A DNA stretch of 64,000 nt from Drechmeria coniospora (Eukaryota > Ascomycota > Sordariomycetes > Hypocreales > Ophiocordycipitaceae). Positions 24,769-37,229 of this stretch are shown in pieces; the first letter of the stretch is position 1, and every line of letters starts with the position of its first letter. The notes beneath the pieces were generated by a model that had not been told where the DNA came from, did no database searches, and saw only the letters and a program-made list of their open reading frames with translations. The DNA is taken from positions 11,032,520 to 11,096,519 of the forward strand of contig NC_054389.1 in NCBI RefSeq assembly GCF_001625195.1, given 5' to 3'. Position numbers and translations under genes: made by a program.

Positions 24769-26438
24769 TTGACCTATCATCGTACTGTACGGGGCTCGGC
24801 CAGTGCTGGGTGTTACACCAGTGCTAGTTGACTCTGCAGAATTTCTATTCTCATAGAGCGCACGTCTACATGGTACGAGAGCTGCAATGCTGATTTTTCG
24901 ATATTGGGAAGCGGAGGGGGGTGGGGGCGGGCACAGCTCGGCCGAGGCGATTCCAGTCCTTACCAGCGATGTCATTTCCTTGGTCCGGAAACGCATGGTG
25001 ACGAGGAACAGCAGGCAATTAGCGAAAATTGATAGTGTTAACAAAGTCCGCTGACAGCATGTAACTGCACTTGCTCGTGCATTGATGTTGCACAACACTC
25101 GGGAGAGACGACCTTGCCGCTGGGCGAGAGGCCCATTCGAGCAATGGCTGGCACCGGCGGGCTATTCAGTGCACAAGTCAGCCTGCACGTACGGGTGCTG
25201 CTTTCTCGCATGATGGAGAGGGATGGATGGCTGACGTCAAAGCACAGGCATCACGGGGGTTCAGCGTGTAGGCGGGTGGGCGGGCCTCGGCAGTTGGGCA
25301 TTGAAGCGGATACGATGGCCAAGGGATGGAGCACTCCTCCCGTGTGTGTCTGTCATGGTTGGGGATGCAGGCTACCTGTGTCTGTCAGTGACATCCGGAT
25401 AGTCGCAACGGTTGGCTGGGTAGGGATGAAGGATGTGGGTTTGGTGTGTGCGTTGTTCACACATGACACATGACATGGAGTGGAGAATCAACGAAGCATA
25501 CAAGAGGGTGCAGCATGACTTGCACATATATCGGGAGAGGCAGGTCATTTCTCGGTTCAATGGTAAGGTGGAGGGTAGGGGATGACAGGGGAGGGGAGTG
25601 AAGAGCTTCGCACACCCCTCCGCCTGTCGGGTGGGGAATCGGGAGTCGGATCGAGACGGAGGTCAACAAGGTCGGAAGGTCGTTGGTTCGTCGATGAGGT
25701 GCGAGAGGACTCGTATTACAAAACATAGGTAAGCGGCATGGCAAGTTCGAGAGCAGGCTGTCGAGGGTTTCGGGGCGGGCGGGCGACCCCTGGCTTGCGG
25801 GTGCCGAAGCGGCGGACAAAGTAAAAAACAGGCGAGAAGGAGATTCGGCTTGGCTTGGCCGGCCCTTCGTCACAGGATGGACCATGCAGGCAGGACAGAG
25901 GGAGCGTGAGGGTAGAGCGACGATAGTTGCGGCAAGACAGGCTCGTCGATGCACATGTACGGTGAGACGGCGTGCATGCATGGTTCCCTGGGCTGGGTTG
26001 GTTGCATGGCTGAATTCAGGGTTACATGTCAAGGTCATGTCGTCGACACGCTTGCCAGGACCGAGGAGCGTGTGCTTTCCCGAGCCGACGTGGATGGAGC
26101 GGATTGGATTCATGCTGAGCAGTGAGATCGGCCGAGGATTCATTCGACGGCACAAGATGGAGGCTGGCAGAGGATGGAAGGGGATGGAGTCCACGGACGG
26201 CGATAGGATGAACGACATGCCCCTCACGCAGCCGCGCAGTCCGTCATCTTCGTGCTGCGGTGTCGGATGCAAGGGTTGGCGGAGGATAGATGGGGAAGGT
26301 CCGACTTGTACCAGGGGCAAGATGAGTTGATTGGGCGGTGGATGGATGCATTGCTCGAGGGCATGGCATGACATGGCGGCCAAGGAGAGGGTGACATGGA
26401 CATGGACACGACCAGCGGGTGGTGGTGGTGATGGTCGG

Positions 26439-26640
26439 GAGAGAGTGATGAGAGAGAGTGATGAGAGAGAGCGGCGAACAGAAGAGCAGAGAAGAGAAGA
26501 GCAAAGCACAGCAAGGGAAGGGGAGGAGAGGTAAGGAGAGGGAAGGCGAGGGAAGGCGAGGGAAGGCGAGGGAAGGCGAGGGAAGGGGAGGGAAGGCGGA
26601 AGGGGAGGGAAGGGGAGGGAAGGAGAGGGAAGGAAAGCGG
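26439..26640. repeat. 200-bp purine tract with 10-bp GGAAGGCGAG repeats
   Basis: Almost pure A/G on the plus strand. The core at 26541-26580 is four perfect GGAAGGCGAG units, flanked by variants such as GGAAGGGGAG. Clusters of GGG/GG runs and mirror-like symmetry could allow triplex or G-quadruplex structure; that is inference. Confidence 0.9.
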
Positions 26641-26894
26641 GAAACGTTGCATCGTGGTACAGAGGATGAAAGGACGTACGAGCGCAGTACCGGAGCGACG
26701 CCTCTCTCTGACTGTTGACATTCCGAGAGGCCCATTTCGGCGGGAGATGAACCCAGGGATGACGGGGCGGGCAGCCCCTGAGCGCGTGCATGCAGAGCAC
26801 AAGAGAGTGATGAATGAGCCTGAAGGTCGGGAGAGGGTTGGAGACTTGGTTGGTGGGTTACTAGTAGGTGACCCAGTGGGCACTTTCGTACGAT

Positions 26895-27175
26895 ACGACC
26901 GAGGTACTAGGCATGTAGGTAATTACTACCTAGTACTTAGGTAGGTGCCGTACCTAGTACTAACCTACAGGAGTGCTGGGCAATCCATCAGCACGCTTAC
27001 GGAGTACACACATACAAGCGCCGAGTACATGGTAATTACAGCACATGGCAGGGTAAAAGCTACTACTCCGTACGTGTGGAGGTGATGATACCGAGTACCA
27101 AGTACTGCACTCTGTACGTGTGAGCACCGCTCCGTACTGATAGTTACTGGTATTAGGTACTGACCTAACAAGGAG
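26895..27175. repeat. Island with TAGGTACCTA and GTACTCCGTA words
   Basis: AGGTAATTACTACCTAGTACTTAGGTAGG, CCGTACCTAGTACTAACC, TTACGGAGTAC and ACTACTCCGTACG occur within 280 bases. Here the CTAGGTACCTAG-type variant is mixed with the TACGGAGTAC word. Confidence 0.65.
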
Positions 27176-28679
27176 GAGGTTGGTTGGTGGGTAGTCAGCC
27201 AGGGCGGTGGGCAGGTTGGTGGGATCATGGGTTCGGGGGGGGGGGCATCATGCAGAGCAGCGGCACAAGTCGCAGGGAGTACGAGTACATGCACGTGCAG
27301 AGGGCCGTTACGGCGTTGGTCCTCCAACGTGCTTGTACCTGTACATGGGTGTACATGCACATGCGCACTCGGTAGCCGTGGAAGGGCCAGGTCAGGCCAG
27401 GTCACTCGGCCATGCGGCTGACCTAGCTTCGGAGGGCAGGTGCCTGTCCAAGGGACGACAGCAGGGGCCGATGTCCGCAGCAGGCAGCAGGGTGCGGCCG
27501 TTGACGTCCCGCGCAGGCACCATTGCAAAGCACCTGTCAGTCAACGTACCTGCAAGTTGGTCCCTAGTACGAGGTGCCTTGGTGGGCACTTGTGCCGGAT
27601 CGGCCGCGCAGAGGGTTCGTTAGCAGGCAGGCATGCTGTACTTTGGCTAGTACTTACTGAGTACCAAGGTATTGATAATATTCTCTTCAGCTACCGCTAG
27701 TGGTACGTATGAAGCTGGTTGGTCCTGGCGCCTCAAGCCCTCGTACGCCGACCCGGCGTGCGGTTCGGGCCCGTGGTCATGGCCGTCTCGATGGATAACA
27801 CGGTTCTTCCGCTGGGGCCACCGTACCTACTCGTATGGCACTAGCACTACAGAACATGCCGCCGCGGCTAGAGACGAGAGAGAGCCTGCACGAGCAGTCG
27901 GGAACTCCCGTTGGACAATTCGACTCGACGCTGCCTGCCCTCGCCTGGTGAGTAGCTGCTCTGCATCGGCGCCGGGTAGGTTTGGGAGCACGCCTGCTCC
28001 GTCGGTGCCGTGCAGGCAGGCACAGGGCAATCAATCACAGACGACCGCATCCATTCTTATTCCTTCAGCCCGACCGGGGGCCTGGGCCGGACGAGAGTGG
28101 GTGGATCGGCGCTTGGCGGGACCGCCCCCTCGACGGCTGGCGGCCCGCACTGGACGCCCGCTGGACCGACCACTGGGCCGCCGTGGGTGGAGCCTCACTC
28201 GCCGTAGGGGCCATCACTCGCTCGCTGGAAGAGCAGCCGGGTTGGCGACGAGTGCCGGCCGGCCGCTTCGAGACCGACAGGCCACCGAGGATGGATATTC
28301 CCTGCTTCGAAAGGCGGCGGCATGAAGAGGGGACAAGCGACGACGACGGCCGGTCGTACGTCGAAGCTCGAACGAGCGGGTCCAGAATGTCATCGGCTGG
28401 CGATGGCGCCATGCCGCGTGGGCGGCCTGCCTGTCGTCCTCGGCTCCATTCAGGCCGACTACCGACCGACAGGATCCCGGCTCACCATCTGTGCATTCAC
28501 AACCACGGTGGCGTGCTACGCCCGGTGCGCCTACTCGCACACACAGGTTGTCCTTGACGACGGCGGACAGACATGCCAGCCCGGCTTGTTGGTTCCCCAT
28601 GGCCATTGCCAGGAGCGGCGCATGATACGAGCTGCACATGTGCTGCCGACACGCCTACATGCTAGTATGTGCAGCACAA

Positions 28680-28975
28680 TCATGTGCAGGCAAATGCACT
28701 AGTACCTAGCACACAAAGGTACCTACGCATGCAGCACCTGCGCCGTGCTCATGACGGCCCATCGCAGTTTGTTGGGAGCTGTAGAGTAGGGGTAGGCGCC
28801 AGCTACTTGGTTGGCTACATGCAAGTAGGTACTAGGTACCTAGTAGTTGTATGCGGCTGGGCGTAGGTGAGGCGTGCGATTGCCAAGTACTCCGTACGTA
28901 CTTGCTAGGTATGTACTAGGTATCAACGAAAGTGCAGTACTTGCACGTACTAGGTAGGCAATGCTGTGCAGGTAG
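28680..28975. repeat. Island of TAGGTACCTAG-type words
   Basis: ACTAGTACCTAGCAC, GTAGGTACTAGGTACCTAGTAG and GTACTAGGTATC lie close together with one TACTCCGTACGTAC. Confidence 0.65.
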
Positions 28976-29129
28976 TTGTACATGTGCGTCGCCGTCTGAC
29001 AGCCAAGGGTAGCCAAGGGTTCGCTGCAGCCAAGGCCACGCCATCGTCGCTTATCGCTTTTCCCACGCCTGCCGATAGCAAGACCTATTGTATCCAGGTC
29101 CTGCACGGAGTACCCGCCTGCCTCAGTAT

Positions 29130-29960
29130 CCAGTACTGGCAGTACGGAGTACATGTACAGAGTCGGGTGCGCGTTCCCTGTCGCGTGTACTGTGCCGTGC
29201 CGGCAACGGCCACTGCTGCGTGCTACCGGATGCACAACAGGCCTCTTGGGTACCTGTTATTAGTACCTACCTATTACTAGGTAGGCAGCCATACTAGGTA
29301 CCAGATAGCTGCACCCAAGGATGCCAAAGCAATTCCGCATCCGCAACATATAACATATTCTGCTGACCCAAATCCGTGTTATATGCACGAATATGTCCTT
29401 GCGCGGACCTCTCCATCGTCCATTGCTCGCAAAATGTGTCCGTACCTGCTTGGCCCACCTGCAAAGCGTGCGCTTTTTGCCTCGTTGCCAACCTGCCCCT
29501 GAGCCTCATCGGGTCGATGTCAATGTCTCGTGCAGGCACGGAATACCCGCCCACTATCCCTTTACAGGCAAACGAAGAGGAATAACTTTCTCTCCCGTTC
29601 CTCGTAGTGGGCTTCGATCGCGTTGCCTACCAGTTTGTCCTCTGCGTAACGTCCGTGTACATGAAGTAAGTATTCCGTACTCTGTACTGCGAAACGTATA
29701 GGCATATGCATACATGCATATATGTACACTGTACTCCGTACACGCACGTCACGTCTATATCCGTTCAAGCGGAGCGTTAGGATGTACCTGCGCTTCCTCC
29801 GAATACATGTACACCGACTTGTATTTGCTCATGAAACATACATGCGCACAAGTACTGGTACTTGCGCACTCCGGCTTGTACTATCTACTCATGAAACGTA
29901 CTGTACATGTAAGCAAGGACGGGTACGGAGTAGTACTCCGTAAGTGATTAATACTGGATA
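29130..29960. repeat. Interrupted GTAC-rich island
   Basis: TACGGAGTACATGTAC, ACCTACCTATTACTAGGTAGG, CTGTACTCCGTACACG and TACGGAGTAGTACTCCGTA occur between stretches of ordinary sequence (about 29300-29650). Confidence 0.55.
29924..29942. repeat. Perfect inverted repeat, 9-bp arms, one central base
   Basis: TACGGAGTA, G, TACTCCGTA: two opposed copies of the dispersed word around a single central base. Confidence 0.85.
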
Positions 29961-30825
29961 GAGTACAGTACAAGTGGTTCGTACTGTAATACACCAACGT
30001 GCACATCTCGACATGTCCTTGCTGTGCACGTACCTCGATCTGTAAAGATGACCTGACCTGATCCTCAGCAGAAGGCGGACCCAGAGCCGTGTTTCTCGGC
30101 CCTCCAGCTCGTAGGCCCGGCAGACATCGCAGACTTCAGCTTCGAGGATGCATTCAGAACGCGACAGGTTGGTTTTTTTTTTTGGTCATGGCCGATGTAC
30201 ATCTTCACGTTCTCGTGCGTGCATCCGAGACTCATCGGACATCGGCCCAAAGAGCGGCCGCGTGGCTGATGCCTTACTAATGCCACATGCTCATCCTCCA
30301 TTCTGGTACTGCTACAAGAGTACTAAGAACACGCACGTAGGGTACGGCAACTCGGATATACGAGCATTAGCGTTTGCATGTACCACTACGTACCGATCCG
30401 TGGAGCCACGGTAGCAGTACAAGCGGTCTCGCCTGCCGGCCGACCCGTGGCAGGTACTTGCCAACAAAGGGACAAACGTGACTACGCGTGCGTCATTGAC
30501 TCATCGTAACGCCAACATTTAGGCAGTTGCCTAGTCGGTCTCGCCTGCCGCTGTTCGCATTTGTCATTTCCTCGACACCGTCAAGCAATGGCGAGCCGGG
30601 CACAGCTCTCGCCACGCAACCCTCGCCCCCACGATCTTGCACATGTACCCGTGACGAACGCGAGCACGAGCGACCATTGCTGCGACTGACTCGACCGCCC
30701 CGACCGAAACGCACTCGTCGACCGACGACGCAGGAGCTCCGGCAGCTACGGCCCCACTCGATTCGTGTGCTCCCGACGGCGCCGCTCGGTGACGGACCTT
30801 GGCCGTCACACGCCCACGACAACGG

Positions 30826-30862
30826 GACCGTGACCGTGACCGTGACCGGAACGGTGACCGGT
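30826..30862. repeat. GACCGT hexamer repeat upstream of the Zn2Cys6 gene
   Basis: Three to four tandem GACCGT units, then ACCGGAACGGTGACCGG, about 125-160 bases before the start codon. It may lie in the promoter or leader. CGG triplets are typical targets of Zn2Cys6 proteins, so autoregulation is a speculation. Confidence 0.7.
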
Positions 30863-30986
30863 CGGCCCCGTCAACGTTGCCGACCGTCATAACCATCCGT
30901 CCATCCGTGCCCAACCGCACCCCTACCGACCTGACCCGACCTGGTAGCCTCGTGACCGACCGAGTACCGACGCCGCCTCGGCAGCC

Positions 30987-33863
30987 ATGACCCCCGAGGA
31001 AGACCCCGATGTCGCCGCCGGCACCGAACCCCTGGCCTGCGTTTCCTGCCGCGCACGCAAGCTCAAATGCGACCGCACGAAGCCGGCTTGCGCTCGCTGC
31101 CTCAAGCTCTCCATCGAATGCGTCTACCCCGAGTCGAGGAGGAAGCCGATGGTGAAGCGTAGAAATGTCAAGGAGCTTGAGGCGAGGCTGGCCCAGGTTG
31201 AAGAGTATCTCAACCACGTCAACCATGCGAACAACGTCGGCCACGTCCCAAGAGACGCCAAAGACGCCGAGAATGCCTCCAGGATGCCCTCCCTCTCCGA
31301 GGAATCGCCCCTGCAGATGGACGACGTGACCTTCCTAGATGGCCCGTCGTCGCATCTCACCGATTCCCAACCCCAACCCCGACCTCGACCGCAGGGCCAC
31401 ACACCATCCGCAGGCCAGTCGCGACAATCCTTCGAGATGCCCCTACCCCAGCCCGACACCTTCCTGGGTGGCGGGGAGCTCATGGGCCTCGGGTACTCGG
31501 AGGCCACCCCCCCCTTTGAAGTGCAGGAAGAGCTGTGAGTCGCCTCGGGCCCTCCCTTCCCTCCACAGCACCTGTCCATTCTCTCCTCTGACGCGCATGC
31601 CGTCTGCAGCAACAACATATTTTTCCTCCTCCACCATCACTTCATCCCCGTCGTTCACTCCGGCAGATATTACCACGCCTTCTACGGCGGGCCCCTCCGG
31701 AAGCCGCCCATGTGCCTGCAGTATGCCATCTGGGCCATCGCCGCCAACGGCCACTCCAAGTACGACCAGTATGCCCATGTCTTCTACATGCGAGCTCGTC
31801 AATACGCCGAGGCGGATGAGATGAAGGTGAGCCTGCCGCTTCCTCTACCCGGCCACGTCTGCCCTTTACCCCCGCCAACCTCGACCCCAGGGCCACGGAG
31901 AGCACTTCATCTCCATAGCCCACGCCCAGACGTGGGGCATCGTTGCGGCCTTTGAGGCCAAATGCATGCTGTTCACGAGGGCGTCCATGAGCTGCGCAAA
32001 GACTGTCCGTCTCTGCCACATGATGGGCCTCGACCGCCTTGACGGACCCTCCGACGACCTACCTCCTGCCCTTGCCGCCGCCTCGAGCTGGACCGAGCTG
32101 GAGGAGCGGAGGCGCGTCTTCTGGGGTGCCTTTGCCATTGATTCGCACGCAAGCATATCCACGGGCTGGCCCTGCTTGATCGACACCAACACCGTGCGTC
32201 CTTTCCTTCCGACCCGTCCGTTCCGTCACTCACCATGCCTAGATCATGACGAGGCTTCCCGCATCCGAGGAAGCCTTCTCCTCCGGCCAGGAGGAAGTTG
32301 CTCCCTTCATGGAGGAGGCGTTCAAAGGCGCCAGCTACAGCGGCTTCGCTGGCTCCATCATCATCTGCCAAGTCTTCCGCGAGATCCTGCGACACGTTCA
32401 CAGGTCCAAGCCGGCCGACCGAGCAGATGATATGATGGATGGCGCCTACTGGAAGCGCCACCGCGACCTGGACAATAAGCTGTCGAGCGCCTTCATGTTT
32501 CTTCCTGAGGAGTTCCGCCTGCCGCAAAGCTCTCGATATCCGCCCGCGATCCACACCAACCTCAACCTGCACGCCGCCGTCATCACTCTGCACCATGCCG
32601 CCATTGAAATGCAAGAAAAGCACGGCCTGCCAGACTCTGTGAAGCAGTCTAGCAAGTGCCGTCTGCGGACGTCGGCCGAGGAGATTGTCAACATCATCAA
32701 GTTGACCTCTCATTCGACCACTATTTTCGTACGATGTCCCTTCTGCCTTCCCCTCCTCGTCGAGCAACGCTCTGGATGCGATGAAGGTGCTCACCGTCTG
32801 ACAGAAAAGTCCACTGTGCGCGCTGTCCATGTACTGCGCAACGACAGTGTACGTCTACATCGCAAAGGACGACGCTCAGACCCGCCTCAGCACCCCCGAC
32901 ATCTCCAACCTCGAGCTCATCATCAGCGCCATGGAAGCAATCAGTCGGCAGCACGAAGTCACCCAAAATTTCCTCCAGCAAACCTGTCTCGATGTGGAGA
33001 GGAACGGCCTCGACTCGTGCATTCGCCTTCCCTCGCTGCAAAAATATCGAACCATCTTCGGCGGCGCTCGTTCGAACATTCCCATCATCACCCGAAGCGC
33101 AATATCAAAGCACACCGAACTCTCTCCCGTCTTGCCGGGCCGACTACCGCTCAGCAACCCGCAGGGACGTACCCTGCCGGAACATTTGAGAATGGAAAAG
33201 TGCGGCCCGCCCATATCGGCGGGGGGGGACGGAGAACCGGGAAGGAAGGATCTCGGCCACAGCGATTGCTTTCAGTCCTTCCTCGGCGCCGTGAGGCGCA
33301 ACGTCGCCCCCAGGCCGACAGATAACCCGAGCAAGCGGAAGCGAATGTCGCCAAGCCCTGGGCCGGAGCCGACGGTCAACATGGCCATGTTAAATGCCGT
33401 CACGGGGAAATCTGCTCCCAACGGAGGAGCCAACAGCCTGAATACCGTGTCCCCGACCAATGCGGACTTTGGAGGCCCTGGGTCGTGGCAGTTCGACGGT
33501 GGGAATTGCCGCATCCCGCAGGCGAACGCATTCCTCGTCCTCCCCGACCGAACGAGCTCCTCGGCATCGTCACCTGCGAATCGGGAACAAGGGACAGACA
33601 ACCTATCGGGTAGCAGCCGCAGCAGCCACACATCGCCGGGCACCTTGGGGCTTGGGAACACGCCCGAGGAGAACAGGGTCGATCTGCGACCGTTTCAAGA
33701 CCGGATCGTGACGCCGTTGTGGCCGCCGTCGGCCGAAGAAGTATTTTTTGCAGCCCAGATTCCACAGTCGCTGACAGATCTTGCCCCCGGGGACGAAGAC
33801 GGAGCGTGGGCTCTGCTCAGCGAATCCATGGGATGGCAGAGCAACAATCCGGCAGGAATGTAA
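30987..33863 (+). CDS. Zn2Cys6 fungal transcription factor
   Basis: Exons 30987-31534, 31610-31826, 31891-32193, 32243-32728 and 32805-33863 give 870 residues. Six cysteines at 18, 21, 28, 35, 38 and 45 form the binuclear zinc cluster (CVSCRARKLKCDRTKPACAR), followed by a basic linker and a short coiled coil (VKELEARLAQVEEYLN) for dimerisation. The middle (about residues 185-500) is the fungal-specific transcription factor domain, with FFLLHHHFIPVVHSG, RLCHMMGLDRLD and ELEERRRVFWGAFAID. The C-terminal 250 residues are Ser/Pro-rich and probably disordered or activating. Every intron has a consensus-like donor (GTGAGT, GTGAGC, GTGCGT, GTACGA) and all phases agree. It is a nuclear DNA-binding regulator; the regulon cannot be told from sequence. 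It converges on the aspartyl protease gene. Confidence 0.93.
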
Positions 33864-34608
33864 GGCCGCAAGGCGTCTGCGGCCTGGGGGGGGGGGGGGG
33901 GGGTTGTCGATTCGGTACAGGAGGTATGTATGTGTATTGGCTCAATGGAGCAGAGTGTTTGGATATACCTGTACGATTTCCTGGCTTGTTGGCAATTCAA
34001 TCGGAGTTGATTAGTCTCGAGAGATTGGACCATCTCTCCTCACATGACGCATGAATATGGACATTAATGTGTACTAGAATAGTATTTGTAGCCATTAACC
34101 CTACTGACCCTGCGCCGAACAATTCATCGCACATATCTCCCGCACCTTGTAGGAAGCCGTACATATTTGTACAGCCGACTCTACCGTAACTCTTGACCAA
34201 TCAACAGTTGACCGTTCAACCATCGTGCGTCCTACGGTACATACATGTGCGAGCATGGAGCTTCATGGCCCCACTGTGCCCCCGGGTCCGGATGTGGAAC
34301 CACGGAACGGGGCCGGGTCCGGCTCTCGGGTGTTGCCAGCGAGAGGACGGCAACTAAATGTGACTTGGACGAAGCAATTGGCTGTTGCTGCAGTAAACGA
34401 CATACAATACATAAATAACACGTAAATTGGGCCGCGCCCTATATTTTCGTACTTCGTATCCAACGAGGTGGCCCTCATGGTAACGATCAAGACCGTCTGT
34501 CCAAGGCTGTTATGAAAAATTCCACGTCCCATGCATGCTTGTCCGTGTTGGTGCTCCAAAACGCCAGGCCGTTTGGTCATACATATAAACAAGGCAGACA
34601 ATTCCATG
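33864..34608. other. Convergent 3' intergenic region with G-run
   Basis: This spacer separates the stop codons of the Zn2Cys6 gene and the aspartyl protease gene. It should hold both 3' ends. A run of 18 G (33886-33903) begins 23 bases after the first stop. No gene is seen. Confidence 0.7.
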
Positions 34609-36118
34609 CTATGCGATAGAGAGAAAAAGGCCGACAAGCATGGGTAAAACTACGGCCTCGAGGCTTGGAATCAAGGCGTAGGCCCCGCTGTCATCGGCGT
34701 CGTTGCTCGACCCCGTTCCTTTCCCTTGGGTACTCATCGGCAGCCCCGATGTTGCAGGGACCGGATTTTCAGCTGTCTTGGACGACGGGATGGCGCTTGC
34801 GCCTTTGGTTATCTCCACCACGTCTGACTCCGTCGCGTTAAACTTGGTCTGCGCCAGTGATATGCTGTTGTTATCCAAGTCAAAAACGGTATAGGCGCTG
34901 CGCAGAAACGTGTCGCCGAGGACGCTGGTGCCGGAATCGGCCGGAAGGATGCCAAAGAAACAAGCGGGCTCGCCGTTGTCAAAGGTGAGAGGATCGCCGG
35001 AGCCGCTTTGCGGTATGGGGAGGACCAGCTCGTTCATGGGTACGGCAACGGCGGCCGGGCTGCTAAACTTGAACGTCATCGTGACGTTCTCGTTGGCGAG
35101 GGAGCAGGGCACAAAGGCGACGCGCTGCTCGTTCTGGTAGACGGCGTCGACGGCATTGTAGATTTGCTTCGTCAGGCTGTTGGGGAGGTAGGTGAAGGAC
35201 GAACCGGAGTCGAGGAGGACGGCGAGGGCCATGTCGTCGTCGAGCGTCTTGGTGCCCACGTTGAGGCCAGTCATGGTGATGAAGAAGGCGACGTAGGCGC
35301 CTTGGACCTTTTGGATGGGCACGGTGACGAGATCGCCGTGGTACCGGCTCGCGTCGACGCCACCAAAGAGGATGCTGCCGGTGTCGGCGTCGAGGTCGTT
35401 GAGCCAGAGGCTGAAGGTGTTGGAAGCGATGATGCCATCGGCCGCCAACCTGGCGGGCAGGTTGTCGTAGGGGCTCATTCCGTACCGGACGACCTGGACC
35501 TCGTTGGCGGGATACCCGATGCCGATGACGTTCTGGGGCGAAGTGCTCTCGTATCCGATGCCGAATTGGAAGGCCGAGACGTTGGCACCGCCGAAGCGAA
35601 GCGTGTCCGTGACGTAGTCGCCGGCGGCCGAGGAGCCGTCGGCGTAGGATATGTTGAACTTGCTGTTGATGTACTCATACGTCGTCGACTTGTTGGGGCT
35701 GAACTCGCCCGAGAAGGCGCACGGGCGGGAGCGCATGGAGCACAGGTCCGACTTGGGCGTGTTAACCCAGAGATCGCTGCTGCCCGTGTCCAGGTGCATG
35801 CGCAGCTCCTGGGCGGGCGTTCCCACGGAGGCGTTGAAGAAGTAGAGCGTTTGCTAGACGGGTGCAACGTTAGACAAGGGGGGCGTCTGCGGCGTCTCCA
35901 CGAGCGAACGAGCGACGTACATAGTTGTCCAGATCGACGTTGACCGTGGCCGTGCGCCTTCGTAATCGATCATGGCCCACGGGGTCAAGGATGGCATTTC
36001 TGTGCAGGTCGAGGCGAAGCACGCGGGGCGGTCCGTCCGATGGCTGCCTCCTTTGCAGGTATAAAGCATTTGCTGCTCCGTGAAGGGCGAAGAGGGCGAG
36101 GGGAACAGCAAGCTTCAT
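34609..36118 (-). CDS. Yapsin-like GPI-anchored aspartyl protease
   Basis: Exons 36118-35921 and 35853-34609 give 480 residues. A signal peptide is clear (MKLAVPLALFALHGAANA). A propeptide rich in Arg (RLRRR) precedes the mature enzyme. The two catalytic aspartates are in DTGSSDLWVN (~88) and LLDSGSSFTYL (~280), as in pepsin-family A1 proteases. The C-terminus is a Ser/Thr/Pro-rich stretch followed by a hydrophobic tail (SLEAVVLPMLVGLFLSIA), the pattern of a GPI attachment signal, so the protein probably sits at the plasma membrane or cell wall like yapsins or OpsB. Yapsins process secreted proproteins after basic residues and remodel the wall. The intron has a perfect GTACGT donor and a TCTAAC branch site. 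A TATA-like sequence lies far upstream (~36674). Confidence 0.92.
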
Positions 36119-37229
36119 GGTGATGTGGGCATGCCACTGCCATGGGCACACTTTCGAAGGGTAGGCCGAGAGAACCCACCCCCGATTCGAATGGACCGGT
36201 TCCGTGCTTCCAGGGCACGGATCGGCCGATGGGGAGAATTGTCGTCGTCGTGGCCCGTGCGAAAGGTGAAATAATCCGCACAGAGCGAGCTTGAAGCGTC
36301 AGGGTTCGGCGGCAAGGTAGGACGGCGAAATGTGTAGGGAGGTTTCTGGAAGCACGTGGGCGGTAGTAGGTCGAGGTCGGTGGATATTCGACGGCCAGCG
36401 AGGTAGACGGTGCGGCAGGTCGGCAGATGGTCTGGAAGATTGTGCGAGGAGGGCGAGGGAAGAGAGAGGTCGACGGGTGGGAGGTGGTTATGTATGAGAG
36501 AGGATTTCGAGGTATATGCCCTCTTTTTCTGCGCAGGGAAGGCGCCGGCGGAGGAGAAGGAGGCAACGGAATTGGAGAAGGAGCAATGCCGGATTGGGCT
36601 CGTTCCTGACTGGCAGTGGTGACCAAGTCAAAGGCAAGAACGGGAAGCTCGCCGCTCGCACGAGACGGGCACGTATATAAATAAGCATGCGTGCGGATGC
36701 GAGCGAGAGCGTGTGCATGATGCGAGACGGAACCGAAGGCAAAGCAGACAGCCGATGCCGCAAGACTGCCGCAGCGCTGGCTGCCGCCGGCGCAGGAGGA
36801 GGACGTGAGATGGATTGCTAACTGTAGGAGGCGAATCTCTATTTGCACGATGTTCGCCGCCGCCCCACAGCCGACAGCGGCCAGCACACGCCACACAGCA
36901 GACGCCGACGCAGCGCGGACGGACGGCGGTTAGCAGGCGCCCGCCACGAAGGTTCACCATGTACTCCGTACTGCAAAGTAGGTACGTGGCGAAGTACGAG
37001 TACAAGCACAAGTACGGCGGGATGGCACCACGGTCCCGCCACGGAGGTGCTGCGTGTAAATTCCTGGTCACGCACCCACAATAAGAGGCGGCTGATGACG
37101 ACAGCAGCGCTCTTCGCTCGGCCGGCAGGCCTACGCTTCACATCCCCCGATGCCATTGCATTCCCGTGTTTCCGCAGACCATGGACGTGTGGACGAATGG
37201 ATGCATGTATCGCTACCACATTGCCCGCC

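Larger units (their letters stand above)
24674..30986. other. 6.3-kb gene-free stretch
   Basis: No supported gene. The longest frame (25457-26800, minus) is open only because the opposite strand is a purine-rich simple repeat, so I do not call it. The section 27.7-28.6 kb is GC-rich, with long overlapping frames on several strands but no recognisable domain. The rest is GTAC-rich islands (26.9-27.2, 28.7-29.0 and 29.1-30.0 kb). The final 500 bases are probably the Zn2Cys6 gene promoter and leader. Confidence 0.55.

Noticed and set aside
25457..26800. 447-codon minus-strand frame
   Set aside because: It is open mainly because it crosses the purine repeat, giving low-complexity Ser/Pro/Leu/Phe. 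No domain, and no sensible start or splice pattern.
27672..28640. Overlapping GC-rich frames in the 24.7-31.0 kb gap
   Set aside because: No motif, several equally long frames on both strands, and no consistent splice model.
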